DNA from: Amyloporia xantha
Lineage: Eukaryota; Basidiomycota; Agaricomycetes; Polyporales; Adustoporiaceae
Assembly: GCA_036971615.1 (NCBI GenBank)
Contig: JAYKKR010000022.1
Span: forward strand, 248,001 to 312,000
Direction: 5' to 3'
Length of the DNA: 64,000 nt
Shown piece after piece: positions 12,378 through 23,339 of the stretch; the first letter of the stretch is position 1, and each line of letters opens with the position of its first letter. A model generated the notes under the pieces. That model saw only the letters and a program-made list of their open reading frames with translations. It had not been told where the DNA came from and searched no databases. Position numbers and translations under genes: made by a program.

Positions 12378-15300
12378 TTACCACAGGCCCAGCGAAACCA
12401 ATGCTTCTGAGACGCGGCCCTCAAAGGTCTTGGACGGATTGCGCTGCCGTGCATCTTCCAAAGCATCCTTGATGTCCTTGATGTTGTATCGCGACACGAT
12501 TGACGCCATCGTGGCATGTGCATAGATATACTGCGCTGTCTCGTCATCTATCGAGAGATGAGTGGAAAGAAGCCGGTTTACAGGGGCATGAGAAAGGCGC
12601 AATGTAGACATAAGCGAACACGTATGAACGAAAGATGGGCGTACCGCTGGGTTCCACGCCGGGCGTCCTAGATAAATGAACATCTTCGCATTCACGGTCC
12701 CGACATTCTCCACCACCGGGGATCTCATATTGACATAATCGCTTTGACGGATCTATCAACCAGTACTTCGTATGAGCTATCTTCAGCTCCTGCAAGTCAA
12801 TGAAGGGTGAAGTCGGTGTTCCGTCAAGCGTCAAAATGCTGGATCTATTCTCAGACAAACGCTGGTGTGAGTGTGAGCGCAGCATTGGGAACCAGTCTAA
12901 TGGTGATAAGTAGGCTGCAAATGCAGGTGAGCGTTCTTCATGCAGTGTCCGCTCCGGTATCTGCCAATTTCTTGACGATAACTGTACCTGTAACGATGAA
13001 AACCAACCACATCCATCAGCACATATCGAGAAGGCGATACTTCTTCTGCGGACGATCCACGTGAAGATACAAAGGGAAAGTGACACGTACCTGAGCCGAC
13101 GTCTCTGCATGTGAGCTCATGACGTCGACTTCATTCAATTGTTCTCGGTCGCTTCCCACGCCGTGTCGTGTGCCGTCGATCTGCAGGTAACAAAAGCAAG
13201 AACCAAGGAGGATACCAAGAAGTGAAGTAGAATAAGAGGCAAGAAGGCCGTTTGAAGCAAAAAGCGTACACGACGAGAAGAAAAGAATGAAGTTAAGCGC
13301 TGTTCTGAAGAACCGCATCGCGGAAGAAAAAACTCTTGCCACTTGTTCTTGTCGTGCTTCTGCTGTTAGAACTGTCGAGATTAACAATATGTATGAAATG
13401 TAAACAAATACCCCACGCAAGTGCGCACAGAAAGAAAATATACAAGTTGTGGAACAAAGTGCGCCAGACAAAAAAGGGACCGAAAACCATTGGAGACCAA
13501 TTGTGTAAGGAGGTGGACGTTTTGCGAAGGAATAGGAGCAAAGATTTGACTCGCCTTTGTCACCTGTCATAGGATGTTCGAAAGCATTCGGAAACACATC
13601 TGCAAAGCAACAGCCAAAACATGCGAAACTGGGTCAGTTTTGACTCTTGAATTGAACAGGCGAAAAAGAGGACCAATCGGAGTCGCAACACTACTAGTTG
13701 AAGCAGATGCTGGTAAGGAAACGGAGAGCGGTGTTGCTACCGGTAATACTGTATCATATGGGGATACATGTCAGAAGCATCTGCGCCGTGCGTTTGGAAA
13801 AGGCGGCGACGAACCAAGTGGTGCAGGGCTGCTAGATTGCTCGGGGTCCCTGACGTAAAATGCAGCATGGCCATTGACCGGACGATCGGTTGCACGGCTC
13901 TGCGATAGAGAGGCTGACGCCGCAGAGTCGTCTTCCTCTTGCTTGACAGCTACTGTCCCAGTGTTGCTTGTCGACGCAGGCGGCGTTGATCTTGGCTTCT
14001 GTGAGGAAGGAGACATCAAGATGCCTTCGTAGACCACTTCATGAGGCAAAAACTCACGGCAGCAAGTTTCCTCAATCGCTCCTGTTCGCGCTGAGCAATC
14101 ACTTCTCGCATTTGCCTGATTTCCTCCTCCTTCTGTTGCAATGCAGCGGGAGAAAGCACATCCGCTTGAGTACCACCGGGAGATACATTTCGAGATCGCA
14201 GCTTCCCGTTCTGGGGCGGCTGGAGGGACGAGACTGATGTGGCCCTCGGGAGACCACTGCGATATGAGTGTACCGCCGATTCACCCTCCTCACGCCGGTT
14301 ACCACGATAACTAGGCGCATCCTCCATGTCCTCGTCCTCACTGTCACTCAAGTTGATCACGCAGCGTCTCATCCCGCTTAGCCCCGCGAACGTTCCCAGT
14401 TTCCGCTTGACAGATGACTGATAGTATGGCGAGTTGTAGCTCTGAAATCCGTTATTCGAATGCGAGCGCGAAGGACCAGGTTCCATGTCGACGAAATCGG
14501 CCGCGACCGGTCGCTTCGTCCCTCGCCGCGATGTCGCTGCCAACGAGACAGGATCCGGCTTAGCCTGGTCGGAGATCAGTCCGGGGACCATATCCACATC
14601 GCTATCACTCCCATTGACTGTGGTTGTGGCTGAAGGCGAACGTACTAAAACACTCGGGGGTGCGGATCCGGTGGTAGAGGGCAGACGAAAAGCAGAAGAT
14701 GGTGAGACTACCTCAGACACGGATGTCGATCGGAATGACGATGTCGACAGGAGTGAAGATAAGGTCGCAGATTTCGGTTCGTCGGATACGGACAACCCTG
14801 GAATCGGCTCATCTACATCCATATCATCAAATGTGCTGGTCCGTCTGACAGAAGCCGAAGTCGCAATCGACGCTGGAGCCTTGCCGTTACCGTTGTCCTT
14901 GTCAGATGCTGGATCAATAGTTTTGAGGAAGTCGTCCACAGTCTCGGTTGGAATGGGATCTACGGCCATGTCGACATCATTGGATTCCGCGGAAGCGGGG
15001 GTGGCAGGACTCGTAGGTGCCGCGACAGATGAACTACCAGTCGAGGAGCCCGACGCTTGCTGCTTCAATTTACGGGACGCGAGTACGGCTTTGCGAGCAA
15101 GGAGCTCTTGTCTCCGCTGCTGTTCCATGTCGAGGAGGCTCGTACTAGTAGTGGACTGGGAGGAGGACGAACTAAGACCCGGGGCGAAGGCAGGAGCAGT
15201 AGCAGACGGCGCTGAGCTCGCCGGCCTATCGGAATGAACAACTTGTGATGGGACTGGTCTCTGAGAAAGTTGATCGCTAGGGATAATCGGGGTGCTGTGT

Positions 15301-16234
15301 TGAGAGTACAGAGCCATCGAATCGAAACGTTGAGTCACGTTCCCCAGGTTGGGAGAGGGGCCTGGCGGTGGCGGCTCATAAGGCGGTATTCCAGTCGTGT
15401 CCAGGTTTCTAGGCAAACGCAAGTTGAGTTCAACAAAAACGTAGTAGACGATCTCGCGACTGAGACCACAGTCGACAAGGTATTCTGGAGGGACGCCCCA
15501 GCCAAGTAGATCCAATACGATATCCTTGGCCGTATCGTACTGCTGCTGTGTCACTATAGGAAATGCCACGATCAGAGATATCGCAAAAACAGTCGGTATG
15601 CGATGGACTAACTGGACAATCCTGGTCTGACATGATTGGCATCGACAATATAAGGGTATAATTCTGGCGACATCCTGCGAGATGTTCCAGCTGTCGACAC
15701 CACGCTGCTCGCCGGTTGAGGGGCACTTGACACAATGGCAGGACCCGTATTGATTGGTGGGGGTTTTGGCGGCGCCAGAGGCTTGCTGTTTTCCTTGGGC
15801 GAAGGCTTCAGTTTGAGGGGCTCCAGCTTGGGTTGCACTGCCGGTGTCGATGGCGCCGTCTCAGATTCACTGATCTCACCCTCTTCTCTTGCCTGGGAAT
15901 CGTCTGGTTCCTTTGGCTCCCGTTTGGGCGACGCCGCCTGTGGCGCCGCAGGAGCGGTCGGTGCGGACGAAGTGGCAGAGGACGCACCAGATGGTTCCTC
16001 CTGACCGTAATCCAATTCGAGTGCAGGCGACGGCACAGTCAGCGAGCGGGGCGGCAGCCCAACCGATACCTCAGGAGTCGGAGCGAGCTTGCGTCGCTTG
16101 GATTTGAGAGTCAGGAGCGCAGCTGCCCGCAAAGACGCTGCAGGATCGTCCAAAGACGCAGATGGGACTGATCCTGGCTGATTGGACATATCCTGAACCC
16201 GCTCTGCTGTCGTGGTAGCTGGCATTATAGTCAT
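12378..16234 (-). CDS. Red1/ZFC3H1-like zinc-finger protein
   Basis: Clear exons: 16234-15613, 15553-14058 and 13998-13815. Joining the first two creates GLSMTQQQYD, and the third follows in phase. Further 3' exons between 13748 and 12378 are less certain. The Pro/Ser-rich N-terminus carries the acidic EEGEISESE motif. A well-conserved segment follows (DIVLDLLGWGVPPEYLVDCG). A long disordered region ends in a coiled coil. Near 12700 is CQYEIPGGGECRDRECEDVH, which fits the C-x8-C-x4-C-x3-H spacing of the putative zinc finger zf-C3H1 (PF10650) found in S. pombe Red1 and human ZFC3H1. Those proteins are scaffolds of the MTREC/PAXT complex, which feeds nuclear RNAs to the Mtr4-exosome. The homology call rests on the finger and the EEGEIS motif. 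Exon joins at 13,000-13,750 remain open. Confidence 0.75.
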
Positions 16235-16662
16235 GGAGGTCGAGTAGTCGTATCCAGGGCTGTAGGGAAAAACAAGTCAAGAAAGAAACAGAGAAGGGTT
16301 TTGTGTTGGTTTTGTGGTGACACTGGTGAGAGTGTTGCAGTCCGACTAAGCGCGCTCTTCCTCACGCCTCACGCACGGACCACCCAGGCTCAAGCTGATG
16401 GAACGGCCTAAATCATACTATTATCGTAATGCTCTCACAGCCTTCTCCGACATATAAGTATTGGAGATGGCTATCTTCTATTCTTTCAGATAGCTCAACA
16501 TTACATGCAACTTGCGAGCACAGCGTCTGCCGCGTAATAATTAGGAGACAGCGAGGACGATCACTGGCGTCCGGCGCAAGTGCGCCCGTATGTACATGTG
16601 AAGCTGTATCTGCAGCTGCACAGGGGGTTAAAGCAGTCCAGAAACTCAGAAGAACACATGTG
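16235..16662. other. Intergenic, no gene seen
   Basis: Upstream flank of the Red1/ZFC3H1-like gene and 3' flank of the histidine phosphatase gene. Nothing further is visible. Confidence 0.5.
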
Positions 16663-18149
16663 CTAGACCAAAAATACTGGGAGTTCGCATTTGACTACCA
16701 GCGGCAGAACTCCTATGACGCAATGAGTCTCAATCATGCTCTGCGGGATGTTATGATTATGGACCCTTACCTCCCGTAGGAAGACTATACGGACCACGGC
16801 CCATCGCTGCTAGCAGACCGTTGATGATCCCTCCATGAGCCGTCACGGAAATATCTATACGAATTCAATCGCTCGGTCAGATCGCCTCCACCGCACGCGG
16901 AAGAAAATCCGCCGCCGCCGCCAATAGTTTTCGAAGATGCCAAATGGCACCGACAGCTCGGAGACAACGAAGGTCTAACTCACAAGTCTCCGGGACCTCC
17001 TCGAAAATCCTGTCAAGCACAGCCCCCGCCCTCTCTTTCACATGCTCCTTCGTCTCGCGCTCGTCCGCTCGCCAGATCAGATCCTCCTCGGTGAAGCCAG
17101 GCTCAAAGGTATACACCGGCGGCGGAAAGGCGCGCTGGATGGCAGAAAGGGGGTCGCGCATGTCGCACGTATGCACGCCGTGCTCCTCGCGCAAATTCTG
17201 GGACCGCGGCCGTCTCAATCAGTGAGCAGGCCTGCACAGATGGCGGCCTCCGCATACCTCAACTACCAGGACACTGTTCTTCCCGCCGAGGACACCATCC
17301 GAGCCGAAGGTGAGCTCCCAGGTGCTCAGAGCCCTGTGTAAGGGGCTAGAATAGCAGCGCTCTGGCACCGGAATGCCATGCGGTATCTCGGCGAGCCAGG
17401 CGGTATGCGCAGCTTTGGCCTGCTCGATCCCGAGCGGCGTTAGGAGAGGGTCTGGGCCCCATGTAATCTCTTCATCGCCATAAAGCTTGGAATAGTAACT
17501 GGGCGTGTGATTTGGGCAGATGTTATTTTAAGATTTTTCGTTCTATTTTTTGAGGGCGCAGAAGATGACTCAACTTGTCCCAAGCCTTCGGAGACAACAT
17601 GCTGAGCTGGGCATATGATCGAATTGAACTCGATCAGGGTGCTCACCTCCGTGCCGTATTTTTCCTCGGCAACATTGTCTGTCAATTTCGGCCACAGCAT
17701 TAGAAATTGAGGGTAGCTCTCGAAACGATTTGAAAGCATACGATAGCCTTGTCCGTGCCTCCCAGAAAGAAAACCTTGTAAGTCGTATTTTCAGGTGCAG
17801 ACTTATTCAGCATTGCCACACGAGATTGGAATTTTGACCAGCGGTCGGGGGAGTCGTCCAAAAGCCCGAAACGCGGCGGGAGCTAACGTGTATGAAGCCT
17901 AGTCAGCAATCTGACCAGCAAATGGAGACGATAGAGACGATGTTCATACGAAATCCGTAAGAGGTAGACAGAAGGTTACACAGGAGACTCACCGCGCCAA
18001 TTAGTGCGGGGACTGCATCAGGATCATCTTGAGCAAAGAAACCGGAGACAATCTGCCCCACAAAGAACAAATACGAAATGATTAGCAACATGTTCAGAGG
18101 TGATTTGAGATTCGCCATTGACACGTACCGAGTAGCTGCGATGAGACAT
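16663..18149 (-). pseudogene. Histidine phosphatase (PGM-like), one frame break
   Basis: Nine exons: 18149-18129, 18052-17993, 17882-17742, 17678-17647, 17585-17575, 17498-17258, 17197-16984, 16854-16771, 16712-16663. The family is the phosphoglycerate mutase-like histidine phosphatases. The phosphate-accepting RHG is at RHGQGYHN, and the second catalytic His is in TAHGG near 16830. SSPLHRAL and LREEHGVHTCD are also typical blocks. The exons total 854 nt, one short of a multiple of three. The missing base lies in a G run (17761-17763, CCC on the plus strand) just before RHG, so the downstream catalytic core is in the -1 frame. Every other junction, including the 11-nt exon, is in phase. With one extra base the protein would be 284 aa. 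It is either a very young pseudogene or an assembly error; I favour the latter. The cellular substrate is unknown. Confidence 0.82.
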
Positions 18150-18582
18150 GTCGACTTGGGAGGAATCTCAAGTACACGGTAGGGATCCTGATGCCTCGGT
18201 CCTGATCAAAGTCTCGATTGAGATAAGAAGACTGCCTAACAGGCTACCCTCTGTAGTGATGTCGAGGAAGACTGCTGGAGGCCATGTACATCAATGCTAT
18301 TAAACTTTGAATGTATGGCGTTCCCAGGAGAGATGGAAAGGAACGTGCGCGATATGATCGCTCTCGCGATCATTGCCATCTCATATTATCGCGATCTCGA
18401 GACTCGAGCACTCTCCAAATATCTCCGAGAGCAAGGAATCTTCAATTGTACACTGGCTTGCGATCGCCATTACGGTCCAACTGCGCTATACACATCTTCA
18501 TTGATATACAACATGATTATCAATTACGCCTACTTCGTACACGTCACAGAAGCACACGTCCTTCACCGACAAAAAGGCAGGT
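18150..18582. other. Intergenic, no gene seen
   Basis: Upstream region of the histidine phosphatase gene and 3' flank of the NmrA-like gene. No gene is supported. Confidence 0.5.
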
Positions 18583-19729
18583 TCAGCCGCCAAATCTCTC
18601 CTTCATATATCCTTCGAACGTCATCCTCTTCACCTCCGGAAACAGCTCCCAATGACACTCCCAACGGGACCGCTTGAACATGCCCGATCCCTGAGTGGAC
18701 TTCACCACGAAGAAGAAGTCGACCGGGATATTAGACTTCTGACCAATCTCCTTTGGCGCCTCCTCCGGCCGCGCAACGAACCTGTGCGCATCTTCCAACG
18801 AGAAGTGCCGCACGTCGACCCTGCGGCCTTTCGCGTATTTGCGGAAGAGCTCGACGATGGCATTCTGTGAGAGCCTCTCGCTGGGGAAATTGAGGGTTGC
18901 GTTCGCGGAGAGGGCGGGCTTGCTGAGTGTCGCGACGACGTATCGTGCGACGTCGCGGGTGGATGACCACTCCACAAGAGCATCGCCGTCGCCTATGACT
19001 GGGACTTCGTACGAGTCCTGGTCTTGTACCCACGGACACCAGAACGCCTCCGGTTCCTGAAGGAGAGGATCATCAGCTGTGGATCAACACACATCGTGCA
19101 AACAAGTCACACCTGGTTGTAGAGATCTCCAGCACCGATGAAAGTATACTCAATCTTACCCGCCTCCACGGCCGGGTGTAGCTTCAGGTACAGAGCGAAC
19201 CGTTCCTTGTCATCCCACAGCTACAAACCAATATTTCTTAGGTACGAATGCAGAACGAGCAGTGCAGACACCCACGGGCATTATACGCGCCCCAGGGTCT
19301 CCCGGGGCCCTATATGCTTGATGGAAGCCAAACTCCGAGGGGTAGAATCGCCTTACACCTTGACATATATCAGTGGCGAACCAACGAACATCCCAGATAT
19401 CACTGACCTGCTTCCACCGCAGCATCAAGGATCGCATATTGCGCGAAGACCCCAGGGCCATTCAGCACACTGATGACGGCATCCACGCCGCGAAGTCGCT
19501 CCACAAGCGCACTTCCTCCTTCGGCATAGTCAATCTCGACAGTCTTCAGTTGTGGATGGCGGCTTGACACCGATTGGTCTAGAGACTTCCCTGGGCGCAG
19601 AAAAGCAGTAACGGAGGGCTTGTAGTTGTCCAGGGGAGGATCAAGTAATGCAGAGAGTGTGACGCTCCCGAGCATGCCGGTCGCACCGAAGAGCGCAACG
19701 GTGTTGAGCGGAGTATCCGTCGCAGACAT
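18583..19729 (-). CDS. NmrA-like / isoflavone reductase-like NAD(P)-binding protein
   Basis: Four exons: 19729-19408, 19358-19276, 19220-19113, 19056-18583. They total 987 nt (328 aa), normal for the family. The N-terminus has the Rossmann nucleotide-binding motif in VALFGATGMLGS (GxxGxxG type). Blocks such as VRRFYPSEFG and FIGAGDLY follow and are typical of NmrA/isoflavone reductase-like atypical short-chain dehydrogenases. Members are either NADPH-dependent reductases or redox-sensing regulators; which applies here cannot be decided. It faces away from the Kre9-like gene across 839 bp. The first intron uses GTCAGT and the second GTGGGT as donor. All joins are in phase and no defect is visible. 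Confidence 0.9.
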
Positions 19730-20568
19730 GAAGGATAAGATTGAGCTTATAGAGACAGTCTCCTGTTATTCGTTGCTTTTGAGACGACGCGTCGATGAAT
19801 GTTAGTCCTAGATATTTGTCCATTGCTGGTTATGTACTTCAGCAACATGTCGTACTTGCGTAATGACTGTCGTCATGTGGAGTATCAGATGCTAAACGTT
19901 AGTGAGACTGCAGGGGCAGGCCTTCGGTGTTTGACAAAGATCGACGGTGAATTTCTGTACGTTGACAGGTGTCCTGGCTGCATCACCGAGTTCGCAGACT
20001 GCGCCTCCCACACCCCAGCTCGGAGTCTAGGATTCACTGCGGCCCTCGAGCTCGGAGTCCGGATATTCTATGCTCGCGGAATGGGTGGTTGAGATTGACG
20101 TCGAGGTGCTTGGAAAGGGCTGGCCTCGATATGTTTCTCAGCTGTAGAAAACAACCGCATAGGTTTCAAGTTTGATGTGATTGGAAGACTTCGATGGCAG
20201 AGATTAGAATGAGATGTCTATTGGGGCCAACGTTCGGAACCAAGCCTCAGAATTTTCTTGCCTACAAGAGGGAATTTTCGCTGCAAGCCCAGAAAGAGTT
20301 AATGATATGTTGACAGTATGTCGACAGCCATGGCCCAGGATGCAGCAGGTCCGACAGGACGCCCATCCCGAGAGGCTGATGCGCCAAGTCGCGAACACGT
20401 GGTGCGAGACACGGACATTTCCTTATCAGGTAGGTAAGAACGCTTCGCGAGGCATAAGCGAGGAGTTGAAGAGGCCCGATGATGTGGCTGCGGGATCCGT
20501 GAGGCTCTCTTCCTTCCTCCAGCTTGAGTGTCTGCAGCTTCCGCAACCCTGCCTGCATATCGCTCATC
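19730..20568. promoter_or_regulatory. Divergent promoter region, NmrA-like / Kre9-like genes
   Basis: An 839-bp gap between the start codons of two divergently transcribed genes. It must hold both promoters. No individual element or extra gene could be assigned. Confidence 0.5.
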
Positions 20569-21590
20569 ATGATGTCCACTATGATCTACGCTTTGTCTTT
20601 CTTGATTGCTTCTGCTCATGCTATGCCCTTGAAAGTGCGGGATGTCGTCGCACCGCCCATCACGAGTCCGGCCGCTGGCGCAATCTGGCACGTCGGAGAG
20701 ACGCAGACTGTTACGTGGTATGTTTACGCTTGGCTGCTAGTGCAACTGTGCAGATATCTCACTGAATATATGTATTTGATGATGCGTAGGAACACTTCGG
20801 TGATTCCTCCTTCGGTTAACATCACGAATGCCGTAGGATCGTTAGTTTTGGGTTACTCAACATGGGAGAACGAGAATCTGGATCTTGGTGAGTACTTCAT
20901 ATACGCTTGGCCGTTTCATCAAGTAATGTGATTCCCGAATTGTACAGACAACCCCCTCGCCTCGAATTTCTCCATTAAGTCAGGTCAGATTTCGTTTGTA
21001 GTCCCCGAAGTTCCGACGAGGGACAACTATATCGTTTGCCGTAAGCACCGCGTCATCAATCCCGTAGGCTGCTTACTCACTGCCAGTATGGATCAGTCTT
21101 TGGCGACTCCGGTGATATAAGTCAGAACTTTACGATTATCGGCACCTCCTCGTCTTCGTCCTCTGTCGTATCAAGCAGTGCTGTGGCCGCATCCTCTGGT
21201 GTGTTGGCCGAACCTTCGAGTTCAGCTCCTTCATCTGCCACGTCGTCCGTCAGCGTCGTGCTTACCACTCAAGTAGTGACGTCCTTGTCCGTGACGACCG
21301 TCCCTGGGCCAAGTACTGTGGCCGGCAGTTCCTCAATTCTATCCAGTGCAGGCCCGTCCGCGGGCACCACGCTACCCGCGTCGGTTAGCTCTGCCCCCGC
21401 GTCCTCGGCTCTACCAAGTGCGACGTCGGCCAGTGGATCCGACCCTTCAGGGTCAACGGCTGCCCCGTCTTCACCCTCGGTATCAGCGTCCGACGACTCG
21501 ACAAGCGGCGCGTGGTCCTGGAGAAGCACCAGTGCGATGCAGCCTTGGTCAATCGCTGTCGTTGCCATGGTGGTTTGCTCAATGCTGTGA
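20569..21590 (+). CDS. Kre9/Knh1-like Ser/Thr-rich GPI-anchored cell-wall protein
   Basis: Four exons: 20569-20717, 20790-20887, 20948-21040, 21097-21590. They total 834 nt (277 aa). A hydrophobic signal peptide (MMSTMIYALSFLIASAHA) is followed by a Kre9/Knh1-type N-terminal beta-sandwich domain. Its hallmarks are the ITSPAAGAIWHVGETQTVTW block and VCLFGDSGDIS. A roughly 130-residue Ser/Thr/Ala/Pro-rich stalk leads to a hydrophobic C-terminal tail (WSIAVVAMVVCSML), the layout of a GPI-anchored wall or plasma-membrane protein. The family is linked to beta-1,6-glucan assembly in yeasts; in basidiomycetes the domain is expanded and poorly characterised. A second ATG lies immediately after the chosen start, at 20572. 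Confidence 0.88.
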
Positions 21591-22605
21591 GCTGGAACGA
21601 CGTGGAACATCTTCTCTTGAGATCGGGGATGATATGTACTTGTATGACCCACTCATGCGCGGGATGCGGCCTCGAAATGACTTCATGTCCATGTTATTGC
21701 TTCGTACATACTATACTTGCATCTATCACGCTTCATTCTTACGGACTAATCCGGACCTTGCATAACGTTCTCCAGATTCATCCCGTGTATTAATGTATGC
21801 GGCGCTTTGCTTTTCATGCTTATGGATATTGCAATATATTCAGCTTACTCCTCGTGCCGCGGTGTGCACTCTCAGCCTAATGCCTTGTCATGTCTGGGTT
21901 GAATAGATAGCTGTCTTTTCTGGACCCAAGATTGCCAGAGCTTCCTGCAGAGGTAATAATCCGTCCCCTTGAATCCCGATACCTGTGCCGCGCTGTGTAC
22001 ACATAAGTAATCGACAAGTAATCGACGCGTCTAAGTCGCCTCGCTTCTCAAAATCAGCGATGATGTCACTTCTTCCAGAAGACGAGAACATCTCCCGAGC
22101 CTCGCTTCGGTGACAACTGTCAAAATCATGTTACGCAAAGAAGACTTCGCAGAGCGGTCACAACTATTGGAAAAAATGTTTCAAACTCTCGCAGGCGGAC
22201 AAGTTTCAGCATCACACAGAAGATTCCGAGTAGAGCAACGTGCATCTATTGCCTTCCGACTATACTCTCTACAACACTATGTCATATCGCAATAAATACC
22301 ACGCAAAGCTCTACTGAGGAAAACCGCAGCTGCCCGCGCATATGCTACAAGGTCAACAACGATCGATACAACAACAATCCACGATGCGTCGTCCGGAGGA
22401 GCAGGGGACGAGAGCTTTTGAAAACAAAGCGCAGCTGGGTAACGGTCAACGCGTAGCCAGCAACGCCCAGGCTTCCGCCAGAGGGAGGCCACAATAATGA
22501 TAAGACGACGCCGGGAGACCAAAATGAACGAACGTCGAAGCGAGGAGATTCGCAAAGAGGGTGGGGGTGAGACGCGTGGAAGGTGCCAGAGGAGAAGAAA
22601 CCCAT
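21591..22605. other. Convergent intergenic region
   Basis: 3' flanks of the Kre9-like and expansin-like genes. Contains only chance open frames, none with recognisable content. Confidence 0.5.
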
Positions 22606-23186
22606 TTACGGGCTCCATTCCTTGTTCATGAAGTGCCACGAGACCTCGAGGACACCCACGCCAAGGTCGGCACCGAGCGACTCAAACAGCGAAGGGCTCA
22701 TGTCTACGGCGAAGGGTCAGTTATCGACAGACAGATGATGGGAAAGAGTACCAGACGTACCGATGGAGGTCGCATCGCAGCCCATACACTCATCGCGTGT
22801 CTGGGCGTACTGAACGTACCCGTTTGCAGTGTTCGTGATTTGCACCCACTGATAATAGAACACTTGTAAGCTTAATGTATAATAAAGCCGAGGCGGTGAT
22901 GCTCACCTGGTTGCAGTTACCACCGTCTCCGTAGATGTCGTGGGAGATGGCGATAATCGCGTCGCCGTTCACGTTCTCGTATCCGCATGCACCGAGACCG
23001 ACGTCGAACCAAGTGCCCTATGAAGTAAGTGTGAGCTGAGAACGAAAAGAGGCACTCCAGGTAACGTACTCGACCGGTGTGGGTGATGCGCTTTTCAAGG
23101 TTCGTGGTGTTGGCCACGACGGGGGACGCCGAGACGGCGGCGACCAGAGCGCAGAGTGCAGCGGAAAGGACGGCAAGACGAGACAT
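22606..23186 (-). CDS. Expansin-like / barwin-type double-psi beta-barrel secreted protein
   Basis: Four exons: 23186-23070, 23017-22907, 22848-22761, 22703-22606. They total 414 nt (137 aa). A signal peptide (MSRLAVLSAALCALVAAVSA) and a KR processing site (NLEKR) precede one RlpA-like double-psi beta-barrel domain. Its typical blocks are GTWFDVGLGACG, DGGNCNQW and CMGCDATSIDMSP. The family includes fungal riboflavin-aldehyde-forming-enzyme-like and expansin-like proteins, often expressed in fruiting bodies. There is no carbohydrate-binding module. Whether it loosens walls or has another role is not decidable. A TATAAAAGG box lies about 145 nt upstream. Confidence 0.88.
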
Positions 23187-23330
23187 TGTGTCGGGACAGA
23201 GAGAAGAGTGTATGGGTCTAAAAGAAGGACAGACTTCGCTGAAATGCGAGGACAATGAGACCGAAGGGGAAAAGAGTCGAATGAAGGACTCGATGAGCGA
23301 TCCCTTCTTCGACTAAGGTCCCTTTTATAC

Positions 23331-23339
23331 AGCGTCGAT
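23331..23339 (-). promoter_or_regulatory. TATA box of the expansin-like gene
   Basis: TATAAAAGG on the minus strand, 145 nt upstream of the start codon. A strong TATA box fits a highly expressed secreted protein. Confidence 0.55.

Noticed and set aside
13016..13597. 193-codon frame with hydrophobic stretches resembling a membrane protein
   Set aside because: Best explained as introns plus short exons of the Red1/ZFC3H1-like gene; the hydrophobic part is pyrimidine-rich intron-like DNA.
14485..15237. 250-codon plus-strand frame
   Set aside because: Antisense shadow of the Ser-rich exon of the Red1/ZFC3H1-like gene.
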